Of a stretch of 7,986 bases of DNA, positions 1-5,806 are shown piece by piece. The position numbers and the translations under genes were made by a program. The notes under the pieces are model-generated. The model was not told where the DNA came from. It saw nothing but the letters and a program-made list of their open reading frames with translations, and did not search any database. Origin of the DNA: Alloiococcus sp035301245 (GTDB lineage: Bacteria; Bacillota; Bacilli; Lactobacillales; Carnobacteriaceae_A); NCBI GenBank assembly GCA_035301245.1, contig DATGUS010000016.1, forward strand, positions 1-7,986, written 5' to 3'. How positions within the stretch are numbered: the stretch's first letter is position 1; every line of letters starts with the position of its first letter.

Positions 1-316
1 CATCACCAAGCATTTCACCGTTAATAAAGCCTATCACCATCGGTAAGTTCATTCCAGCATACAATGGGAATGAATCACCTTCTAATAGATAACGAGCGAT
101 CACGTTGTTTGGTGTTCCTCCAGCTAAATCTGTGAATACGACAAAGTCATCTAAATCTTTTTTTGCTTCTTCAAATTTTTTCTTAAAATCTTCTTGTCCT
201 TCATGAGGTTGTAGTGTCACTGTATGGATTACTTCTTGAGGACCCATAATCATTTCGGCACTATTTTTTAATTCCTCACTGAAATTCCCATGGCTAGCTA
301 AAATTAAATGTTTCAT
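1..316 (-). CDS. PTS mannose-family EIIA domain protein (partial, C-terminus outside window)
   Basis: This cytoplasmic protein accepts phosphate from HPr and passes it to the matching EIIB encoded upstream. The visible 105 residues start MKHLILASHG; His9 in the ASHG motif is the expected phosphorylation site. The family's DLAGGTPNN motif follows at residues 63-71. EIIA-Man domains usually run about 130-145 residues, so roughly the last quarter lies beyond the window edge; the reading frame is open to base 1. The ATG at 316 is chosen because an AAAGGTG ribosome binding site (325-331) sits 8 nt upstream. The gene follows EIID by 27 nt and is the last visible member of the B-C-D-A set, the order known from gnb-type operons. 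Family assignment is firm. The sugar is not determined by this subunit. Confidence 0.95.
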   Translation of the reverse strand, partial: MKHLILASHGNFSEELKNSAEMIMGPQEVIHTVTLQPHEGQEDFKKKFEEAKKDLDDFVVFTDLAGGTPNNVIARYLLEGDSFPLYAGMNLPMVIGFINGEMLGD

Positions 317-343
317 TTATTTAACACCTTTCTTGGTATATTC

Positions 344-1174
344 TTAAACTAAAATTCCTAGTGTAGAAAGTAAAACTGATACAACCAGAACGATAAAGAT
401 CGCTTTAGTTGAAGTCATCTTTTCAAGTCCTAACATCCAGTAAACAATTCCTACAATAATCGCTGGCACAGCTCTTGGAAGGATCATATCAAAGATGTTC
501 TGCACGTCTACGGTAACACCAGCGATCTGTGGTGCAAATCCAATGTTAACGTTAATCATTGTCGCAACTAATGCCCCGACCATGAATACCCCAAGTAATG
601 TTGCAGCATCTGTAAAAGCTGATAGTTGCCCTTGTAAGTCAGAAACTAGTGAGACACCTGATTTGTATGCATATCCTAATTGGTACCAACGGAACACACA
701 AATAACTAAACCAGCAATTACCCATAATAAGATTCCGATTGGGTTACCGTTGCTACCTAAGTTTGCTCCGATTGCACCGAATATCGCTGGAACTAAAGCA
801 CCGAATAGTGAGTCACCAATTGCAGCTAGAGATCCCATTAAACCAGCTTTAACACCAGCAACAGTTTCTAGTGATTCAACACCTTCTTCTTCCTCAATTG
901 CTAAATCAATACCAGTTACGATCGTGTTAAAAAAGTTAGATGTGTTGAAGAACTGGTTATGTGTCTTCATTGCTTCTTTTAATTCATCAGTGTTGTCACC
1001 GTAGAGTTTACGTAATTGTGGTAGGATATGATATAAATAACCTGAACCTTGCATACGCTCATAGTTCCAACCAGATTGGAATGTAAATAAGTTTCTTTTA
1101 TTAATCTGCTTAAAGTCTTTTTCAGTTAATTTATAACCTGTTGTGTTTTGAATGTTTTCATTAGAGTTCGTCAT
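344..1174 (-). CDS. PTS mannose-family EIID membrane component
   Basis: This 276-residue protein is the expected length for EIID of the mannose/sorbose/N-acetylgalactosamine PTS family and, with EIIC, forms the membrane channel for the sugar. The N-terminal ~100 residues are polar and contain the family-typical FTFQSGWNYERMQGSGYLY stretch (about residues 31-49), followed by THNQFFNTSNFF. Hydrophobic segments follow: a glycine-rich one with GLMGSLAAIGDSLFGALVP (about 111-129) and several more up to the C-terminal LSTLGILV. The ATG at 1174 lies inside the end of EIIC (14-nt overlap), with AGGAG 9 nt upstream, so translation of the two genes is probably coupled. EIIA follows after 27 nt. By analogy with gnb/aga operons the substrate is a galactosamine- or beta-galactoside-type sugar, which is inference from neighbours. 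Confidence 0.95.
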   Translation of the reverse strand: MTNSNENIQNTTGYKLTEKDFKQINKRNLFTFQSGWNYERMQGSGYLYHILPQLRKLYGDNTDELKEAMKTHNQFFNTSNFFNTIVTGIDLAIEEEEGVESLETVAGVKAGLMGSLAAIGDSLFGALVPAIFGAIGANLGSNGNPIGILLWVIAGLVICVFRWYQLGYAYKSGVSLVSDLQGQLSAFTDAATLLGVFMVGALVATMINVNIGFAPQIAGVTVDVQNIFDMILPRAVPAIIVGIVYWMLGLEKMTSTKAIFIVLVVSVLLSTLGILV

Positions 1175-2075
1175 CTAAAATCTCTCCTTCCACTTCTGTA
1201 GTATCTACCTTGTTAGATTGAGTCGTTTTAGCTTGAGCACCGTTTACTGTGCTTGTCGTTTTCTGACGTTCATAGTATAAATAAGCTAAAGATAAACCGA
1301 TTAAGAAAATTGTTAATAATGGTAATGAGTTAAATGTTGCTTCAAAACCTTCTGATAAACCGATAACTTCTGTACCAATTGCAGAAATATCACCAAATAC
1401 TGTAGTCATTAACGCTGTAATTGTAAAACCTAATATTAAATAAGGGAAGTGTTTTTTCACCGGTAAGTAACGTAATAGAATCGCAAACCCAACTGCTGGT
1501 AATACTGCACCTGCAAGTGTTAAACCATTTGCTAACCAACCTAATTCTGTGTTTAAGAAATCCACAGCTGTAGAAATAACATTACTACCAAATGTTAAAA
1601 CAATAAACACAGGAATCATACGTGACAACATCCACGGCAGATTACCTAATAAATAGTTTCGTTCAATTGATTTGTAGTCATGGTTTTCAATCGCTGTATC
1701 AATACGGTGTTGGAAGTATGTATTGGCAAAACGTGCTAATACGTCAAGTTGTACAAGTAAACTTGCTACCGGTACAGCTAGTGTTGACATTGCTTGTTGA
1801 GGATCCATACCTAATCCGATTGAGAATACAGTTGCAATAATTGTACCTGAGTTCGCATCAATACGTGATGCTCCACCGAAGGTACCCACACCTAAAATAG
1901 TTAATTGCATACCCGCACCAATAATTAATCCGGTTGTCATATCCCCCATGATAAGCCCAGTAATAAAACCTGCAAATAAAGGCGAACCAGCGGAAGTTAC
2001 TAGGTGTAACTCATCCCAGATTTGGTATCCAGAATATAGGGTAATTAAAATTATCTGCCAAATTGCTATTTCCAT
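1161..2075 (-). CDS. PTS mannose-family EIIC membrane component
   Basis: This is a 304-residue integral membrane subunit of a mannose-family PTS, pairing with EIID to bind and move the sugar. It begins MEIAIWQIILITLYSGYQIW and contains the family-typical GDMTTGLIIGAGMQL region (residues 44-58), followed by GVGTFGGASRIDANSG (63-78). About eight hydrophobic segments span residues 5-265. The last ~38 residues are a polar, acidic cytoplasmic tail (TTSTVNGAQ to EGEILDDEL), which makes it longer than a typical ~265-residue EIIC. The ATG at 2075 is supported by GGGAGG (2084-2089) 8 nt upstream. It lies 23 nt after EIIB and overlaps EIID by 14 nt. The family call is firm. Substrate assignment to a GalNAc/galacto-N-biose type sugar rests on the linked GH35 and agaS genes. 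Confidence 0.95.
   Translation of the reverse strand: MEIAIWQIILITLYSGYQIWDELHLVTSAGSPLFAGFITGLIMGDMTTGLIIGAGMQLTILGVGTFGGASRIDANSGTIIATVFSIGLGMDPQQAMSTLAVPVASLLVQLDVLARFANTYFQHRIDTAIENHDYKSIERNYLLGNLPWMLSRMIPVFIVLTFGSNVISTAVDFLNTELGWLANGLTLAGAVLPAVGFAILLRYLPVKKHFPYLILGFTITALMTTVFGDISAIGTEVIGLSEGFEATFNSLPLLTIFLIGLSLAYLYYERQKTTSTVNGAQAKTTQSNKVDTTEVEGEILDDEL
1184..1188 (-). promoter_or_regulatory. Ribosome binding site of EIID, inside EIIC
   Basis: AGGAG on the minus strand lies 9 nt upstream of the EIID ATG at 1174. It is inside the last codons of EIIC, which still has eight codons including its stop to read. This supports the overlapping start and translational coupling of the two membrane subunits. 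Confidence 0.75.
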
Positions 2076-2098
2076 TGTTCATTCCTCCCAATAGTTTG

Positions 2099-2575
2099 TT
2101 ATTTTTTAAGGATTTTCATAAAGTCTTTAGCATTATCATTTGGTACCATTTGTGAATATAAACGAACGCCTTTATTTTCTAGTTCTTCAAAATCTTTCAC
2201 ATCTTCATCAGTAACGTTAATAGAGTTAGTGATTGATCTCGTTTCACTTGTTTGAGACATATTCCCAACGTTTAATTCTTTAATATCTACTCCACGGTTA
2301 ACCAATTCTAAAAATGTTTTCGGACGACGAGCAACAATCATCACGCGTTGTGATTTATAGCGGTCTTCGTTAATTTGCTTTGCTGCTCTTTCTAGCGGTA
2401 AAACACTTAAACGTATACCTGAAGGGGTTGCTAAACGTAATCCACTTTTTTCGATATCACTTTCTGCTACTTTGTCATCCACAACAATAAAACGATCTAC
2501 ACCTAACTTGTGTGACCATAAGTTAGATACCTGCCCGTGGATTAATCGTCCATCAATTCTAGAACCTATTATCAT
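2099..2575 (-). CDS. PTS mannose-family EIIB domain protein
   Basis: This 158-residue cytoplasmic protein carries phosphate from EIIA-Man to the incoming sugar. The motif SRIDGRLIHGQV is at residues 5-16, and His13 is the expected phosphorylated residue of EIIB-Man domains. The VVDDKVA segment and the C-terminal FMKILKK are also typical, and the length matches the family. The start is placed at the ATG at 2575 because a strong AGGAGG (2583-2588) sits 7 nt upstream and because family members begin right before this motif. The frame stays open for another 41 codons upstream to a TTG at 2698, but that part has no ribosome binding site and no resemblance to EIIB. The gene is first in the B-C-D-A block, 137 nt after the GH35 gene, and EIIC follows after 23 nt. 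Confidence 0.95.
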   Translation of the reverse strand: MIIGSRIDGRLIHGQVSNLWSHKLGVDRFIVVDDKVAESDIEKSGLRLATPSGIRLSVLPLERAAKQINEDRYKSQRVMIVARRPKTFLELVNRGVDIKELNVGNMSQTSETRSITNSINVTDEDVKDFEELENKGVRLYSQMVPNDNAKDFMKILKK

Positions 2576-2582
2576 AATATTT

Positions 2583-2588
2583 CCTCCT
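2583..2588 (-). promoter_or_regulatory. Ribosome binding site deciding the EIIB-Man start
   Basis: AGGAGG lies 7 nt upstream of the ATG at 2575. It settles the choice between this start and in-frame upstream starts (TTG at 2698 and internal ATGs), which lack such a site. A short complementary UUCCU just upstream could pair weakly with the site, but the possible helix is only 5 bp and I would not call it a switch. Confidence 0.85.
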
Positions 2589-2672
2589 TTTATTTTTACC
2601 TGTTTAATAGGAATTGGATGGTTCATATATTTCTTAACTTTCGTTTTGAAAGCCATTACATTTTTTTGGAAC

Positions 2673-2703
2673 GCAAATTGTTTGATTGACTCAACCAATT
2701 TGC
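2673..2703 (-). other. Stem-loop between GH35 and EIIB-Man genes, not a terminator
   Basis: In the 137-nt gap (2576-2712), 9 nt after the GH35 stop codon, two 13-nt arms (2691-2703 and 2673-2685) are complementary at 12 of 13 positions. The only mismatch is a G-A, and the loop is 5 nt (2686-2690). The base of the stem is GCAAATTG/CAATTTGC. In the direction of transcription it is followed by a run of A, not U, so a Rho-independent terminator is unlikely. A stem here could stabilise the 3' end of the upstream message or mark a processing point before the PTS genes; that is inference. A weaker hairpin (CTTTC/GAAAG, 2638-2652) follows. I see no convincing -35/-10 pair in the gap. Confidence 0.6.
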
Positions 2704-2712
2704 TATCCCTAT

Positions 2713-4497
2713 TTATTCTTCTATTGGTTTGTATACATGATCTTTCGTTAACGTTAGTGTATCTGCGGATATTCCTTCTGTTTCGAAGATAATGATTTGG
2801 TTCTGTCCTTCTTTAAGGAATGCTTTTGGAAGGTACAGTGATAATATTGGTCCAACGTTCCAGAAGCGGCCTAAGTTCACACCGTTAACTAAGACAATTC
2901 CTTTGCCAAAGTTACTTAGATCAATATAAGTATCTTCTAAATCATCTAGTTCTAAATTGAACTTGTAGAAGCCAGGTAGTCCTTCCAGCCATTTTTTCGA
3001 ATAGTTAATGTTATCGACTTTGTCAAAATCAATAAGGAAATGTTGCCACTCGGTGATGAAGTGTAAGTCTGTCATCACACCTTGGCGAATTCCTTTCTTT
3101 TGTGTATCAGCGAGTAACTTGTGCCCATAGTTAACACGTCCCATATTTTCCATTAAGACGTCGATTTGATTTGAATCAAGTAAATCTCCAACATGAATAT
3201 CTTCCCCTATTTCTTCTTGATACTGGGTCTTTACATGTTTTTCGTTAACATATACTTGTGCACGATCGCGTCCATCAATTACTCGAATACGCTCTTCTTC
3301 ATCAGTATCTTTTAAGAAATTTGATCGATAAAGAATATAACCATAGTGATGATTTAACTCATCCATTGATTTAGGATATAAACTTTCTTCTACATTAGCA
3401 ACGTCTTCTAAGACTTCAAAGAGACTGACCTTATCTCTTATTTGAATCGATTCTTTCGCCATGGATTTTTTTACTTTTGGCGTTAACTGTTCAACGCCGG
3501 GTAACTCTTCCTTAACCATCTTTTGGATCGCATAATACTTCTCAGTCGGATTACCTTGTTCATCTAGTGGTGCGCCATAATCGTAAGAAGTGATTTGGTG
3601 TAAGTCATGTGAGCCGCGAGCAGAACAACCATTCATAAAGCCGAAGTTTGTCCCACCGTGGAACATGTACAAGTTCACGCTGCCTAATTGAATCGCTTCT
3701 CGTAAAGAATCAACTAATTCATCGGTTTCACGTGTCACTATTGGTTCACCCCAACGATTGAACCATCCACACCAAAATTCCATAACCATTAGCGGCCATT
3801 TTTTACCAAGTGATTGATGGAACTTTTTAAGCTCTGAGAAATTTTTGTCTGATTTTGAACCGAAGTTACCTGTTACTAAGATATCTTCTCCTACATCAGT
3901 TAACGTCCCTGCTCTTAATGTTGCCAACCACGCACCATCTGAAGTAAAGAGCGGTACATCGGTCCCATGATCTTTCATAATCTGGTAGATACTTCTTAAA
4001 TATTCTTTATCTTCACCATAAGAACCGTATTCGTTTTCAATTTGCATCATCAAGATTGGTCCACCATGTGTAAATTGTTGGTCAACTATCTCCTTAAATA
4101 ACGCATCATAGAAACGATCAACAAGTTTAATGAATTGTGGATCTGAACTTCTTGGGCGTACCGGTTCATTTAACAACCAACCAGGTAATCCACCGTATTC
4201 CCATTCAGCACAGATATAAGGTGTCGGTCTCACGATGACGTATAAGCCGAGATCTTCTGCTTCTTTAATGAATGATCGGATATCTAAGTTACCTTCAAAG
4301 TTGAATTCACCTGGATTAAATTCATGTAAGTTCCATGGTACATATGTTTCTACCGTATTGAATCCTAAAGCTTTTAAGTTGTATAAAGAGTGTGCCCAAT
4401 CTTCTTTTGGTACTCGGAAATAATGTATCGCTCCCGATAAGATCTTGAAGGGCTCACCATTAAGCATAAATTCTTCTTCAACTCTAAAATCGATCAT
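2713..4497 (-). CDS. bgaC: GH35 beta-galactosidase, BgaC/GnbG type
   Basis: This 594-residue glycoside hydrolase family 35 enzyme releases terminal beta-linked galactose. A (beta/alpha)8 catalytic domain occupies about residues 4-330, with YICAEWEYGGLPGWLL at ~94-109. QIENEYGSYG (~152-161) holds the acid/base Glu156, and VMEFWCGWFNRWGEP (~238-252) holds the nucleophile Glu240. HGGTNFGF is at ~280-287 and TSYDYGAPLDEQG at ~303-315. The rest is beta-sandwich, ending with the GRFWNVGP...LYLP and IIIFETEG motifs usual for the family. Length matches pneumococcal BgaC (about 595). There is no signal peptide or membrane anchor, so a cytoplasmic enzyme is expected. The start at ATG 4497 is preferred over GTG 4506 because AAAGG is 8 nt upstream of the ATG; the GTG overlaps that site. 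agaS ends 1 nt upstream. The likely substrates are beta-1,3-galactosyl disaccharides; whether they are 6-phosphorylated (GnbG-like) or not (BgaC-like) cannot be told from sequence. Confidence 0.93.
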   Translation of the reverse strand: MIDFRVEEEFMLNGEPFKILSGAIHYFRVPKEDWAHSLYNLKALGFNTVETYVPWNLHEFNPGEFNFEGNLDIRSFIKEAEDLGLYVIVRPTPYICAEWEYGGLPGWLLNEPVRPRSSDPQFIKLVDRFYDALFKEIVDQQFTHGGPILMMQIENEYGSYGEDKEYLRSIYQIMKDHGTDVPLFTSDGAWLATLRAGTLTDVGEDILVTGNFGSKSDKNFSELKKFHQSLGKKWPLMVMEFWCGWFNRWGEPIVTRETDELVDSLREAIQLGSVNLYMFHGGTNFGFMNGCSARGSHDLHQITSYDYGAPLDEQGNPTEKYYAIQKMVKEELPGVEQLTPKVKKSMAKESIQIRDKVSLFEVLEDVANVEESLYPKSMDELNHHYGYILYRSNFLKDTDEEERIRVIDGRDRAQVYVNEKHVKTQYQEEIGEDIHVGDLLDSNQIDVLMENMGRVNYGHKLLADTQKKGIRQGVMTDLHFITEWQHFLIDFDKVDNINYSKKWLEGLPGFYKFNLELDDLEDTYIDLSNFGKGIVLVNGVNLGRFWNVGPILSLYLPKAFLKEGQNQIIIFETEGISADTLTLTKDHVYKPIEE

Positions 4498-4498
4498 C

Positions 4499-5671
4499 TT
4501 ATTCACCTTTCTTATAGTCGTGAAGAATAACTCCTTTAACTACTCGGTTCACTGTTCCTGATGGTGATGGTGTATCCGGTTTGTTATTCACTGCTACTGA
4601 AGCAAGTAGTGACACTGTTTGAGCAAACATTACAAATGGAAATACTAAGAATACATCTGGTAAATTATTGCCACTTTCGAAAGTAAATGCATTACCTTCA
4701 AAATTAATATCTGCTTTTGTCTGAATTGCGAATGTATTTGCTGCAATCTTATCTTCATTGACTTCATTTAATAAATCTAAGTCATATAAACGTGTGTAGT
4801 CATTGTTTGATACAAAGCCAAAGACAATTGTGTTAGCATTAACGACTGATTTAGGACCATGACGGAAACCTAAACTTGATTCGTAACTTGCGTTCACATC
4901 ACCAGCTGTTAGTTCTAAGACTTTCAAATGAGATTCACGCGCTAGGCCTTCAAACACCCCTGAACCTAAGTAAACAACGCGATTAAAGTCACGGTTAAGC
5001 GCTTCTTTAATTATATCTTCGTTTGCTACTACTTCATTACCTAAATCGATAATGGCATTAACATATTGATCCAATTCTTCTTCAGAATATTTGCTAAAAA
5101 CAAGGACTGTTGCTAATGTCATACAAGTGTATGCACCAGTCATCGCAAAGCCTTTATCGTTTGAGCCTTCCGGCATTAATAGTGAATAGTTTGTTTTGTC
5201 GCCGATTGCGCTCTGAGCTAATTTTCCTTCTTCAGCACATGTAATCGTTAACTGATATAAATCGGTTACAATTTCTTTTGCTAATTCAACTGTTTTAACA
5301 CTTTCTGGGCTATTTCCACTTCGTGCAAATGATACTAACAGTGTTGGTGTATCTTTATCCAAGTGTAATTCAGGTGTTGCTACAATACTCGTAGTGGGAA
5401 TAGCTCTAACGTCAAAGATTGACTGATCTAGTGTTGATTGAATATACGGTGCCACTGTTTCACCGACGAATGCTGATGTTCCAGCACCGGTAAAGATGAT
5501 GCGCACTCGATCATGTTTATCAACAATCTTTTGGAGAAATGTATCGATCTGTTCCTTGCTTTCTTTATAGATATTATAAGTTTCTTGCCATAATTTAGGT
5601 TGTTGTTTAATTTCTTGGGTTGTAATCGCAGCACCTAACTCTTGTAATTCACTATTTGACTTATCAAACAT
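4499..5671 (-). CDS. agaS: AgaS-family SIS-domain sugar-phosphate deaminase/isomerase
   Basis: This 390-residue cytoplasmic enzyme has two SIS (sugar isomerase) domains. The AgaS family is known as galactosamine-6-phosphate deaminase/isomerase, giving tagatose-6-phosphate and ammonia. The first SIS domain shows IIFTGAGTSAFVGE (about residues 59-72) and SFARSGNSPES (114-124), the phosphosugar-binding serine-rich loop. The second shows VVYLGSGVFEGLA (~232-244), ESHLKVLELTAGD (~246-258) and FRHGPKS (269-275). The C-terminus has PSPSGTVNRVVKGV, typical of AgaS. Length matches the family. The ATG at 5671 has GAGGAG (5681-5686) 9 nt upstream; an upstream in-frame start at 5725 lies in the structured gap, adds 18 atypical residues and is rejected. 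It follows a 135-nt gap after the galactitol-family EIIC, and the GH35 gene follows after 1 nt. This agrees with a GalNAc/galacto-N-biose pathway. Confidence 0.93.
   Translation of the reverse strand: MFDKSNSELQELGAAITTQEIKQQPKLWQETYNIYKESKEQIDTFLQKIVDKHDRVRIIFTGAGTSAFVGETVAPYIQSTLDQSIFDVRAIPTTSIVATPELHLDKDTPTLLVSFARSGNSPESVKTVELAKEIVTDLYQLTITCAEEGKLAQSAIGDKTNYSLLMPEGSNDKGFAMTGAYTCMTLATVLVFSKYSEEELDQYVNAIIDLGNEVVANEDIIKEALNRDFNRVVYLGSGVFEGLARESHLKVLELTAGDVNASYESSLGFRHGPKSVVNANTIVFGFVSNNDYTRLYDLDLLNEVNEDKIAANTFAIQTKADINFEGNAFTFESGNNLPDVFLVFPFVMFAQTVSLLASVAVNNKPDTPSPSGTVNRVVKGVILHDYKKGE
4506..4510 (-). promoter_or_regulatory. Ribosome binding site of the GH35 gene, inside agaS end
   Basis: AAAGG lies 8 nt before the ATG at 4497 and within the last codons of agaS. 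It supports the ATG over the GTG at 4506, whose codon partly overlaps this site. The agaS stop and the GH35 start are separated by one nucleotide, so the two are probably translationally coupled. Confidence 0.7.
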
Positions 5672-5680
5672 TGTGTCATA

Positions 5681-5686
5681 CTCCTC
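5681..5686 (-). promoter_or_regulatory. Ribosome binding site deciding the agaS start
   Basis: GAGGAG lies 9 nt upstream of the ATG at 5671. An out-of-frame ATG at 5679 lies between them and is ignored. Just upstream is a perfect short AT-rich palindrome, CTTTTATTAAAAG (5689-5701), whose 6-bp arms leave almost no loop, so it is more likely a DNA-level dyad or chance than an RNA hairpin. Confidence 0.8.
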
Positions 5687-5705
5687 TTCTTTTATTAAAA
5701 GGTGA

Positions 5706-5796
5706 AGATAGATAACGTCGGTCATCTAAAAATGTTGTTTTGATGAATGCTAAATTATTTTGGGCTTAACATTCACTTATCCGTCGTCATCTATCT
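5706..5796 (-). other. Long nested inverted-repeat structure between the galactitol-type PTS and agaS
   Basis: This fills most of the 135-nt gap (5672-5806). The outer arms are 5781-5796 and 5706-5721, 16 nt each: in the minus-strand RNA, 14 Watson-Crick pairs, one G-U and one A-A mismatch. Inside, 5765-5776 and 5743-5754 form a second helix of 12 bp with three G-U pairs and a 10-nt loop. The structure starts 10 nt after the EIIC stop and ends 19 nt before the agaS ribosome binding site. No U-run follows it, so it does not look like a Rho-independent terminator. Possible roles are an mRNA processing or stability element dividing the operon, a regulatory leader for agaS, or an operator. No known riboswitch class is recognised. 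Confidence 0.6.
5710..5727 (-). promoter_or_regulatory. Candidate dyad / alternative hairpin before agaS
   Basis: Plus-strand AGATAACGTCGGTCATCT is an imperfect palindrome: 7-bp arms AGATAAC/GTCATCT with a 4-nt centre (6 exact pairs plus one G-U in the RNA). It reuses most of the 3' arm of the larger stem (5706-5721), so the two folds exclude each other. The half CGTCGGTCATCT (5716-5727) recurs in direct orientation at 5782-5792 with one base missing. This could be an operator with a repeated half-site or an RNA switch; which regulator is unknown. Confidence 0.35.
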
Positions 5797-5806
5797 ATCA
5801 ATCTTA

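Noticed and set aside
495..1004. 169-codon open frame on the plus strand, antisense to EIID
   Set aside because: It is the reverse shadow of a clear EIID gene; its translation shows no recognisable domain. The plus-strand open frames at 1622-1840, 2472-2792, 4235-4423 and 6807-7292, and the minus-strand one at 5428-5634, are rejected for the same reason.
2576..2698. 41-codon in-frame extension upstream of EIIB-Man starting at TTG 2698
   Set aside because: No ribosome binding site, no match to EIIB family N-termini, and a perfect AGGAGG 7 nt before the ATG at 2575. The open frame also runs back into the GH35 gene in a different frame, so its openness is not evidence of coding. It overlaps the hairpin at 2673-2703.
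2576..2712. CcpA (cre) site in the gap before EIIB-Man
   Set aside because: The nearest match, around TTCAAAACGAAAGTT (2636-2650), lacks the conserved TG...CA ends of cre.
5689..5701. Palindrome CTTTTATTAAAAG upstream of the agaS ribosome binding site as an RNA hairpin or terminator
   Set aside because: The arms leave a one-base centre, the pairs are nearly all A-T and no U-run follows, so it cannot form a stable hairpin or terminator. Chance in AT-rich DNA is likely.
5672..5725. 18-residue N-terminal extension of agaS from ATG 5725
   Set aside because: It lies in the stem-forming gap, has no ribosome binding site and is not typical of AgaS; ATG 5671 has GAGGAG at the right distance.
5672..5806. 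Possible internal promoter, including a sigma-54 (-24/-12) promoter as in LevR-controlled mannose-family PTS operons
   Set aside because: I found no TGGCAC-N5-TTGC-like sequence and no well-spaced TTGACA/TATAAT pair on the minus strand here. A TTGATA near 5796-5801 has no acceptable partner. The same holds for 2576-2712.
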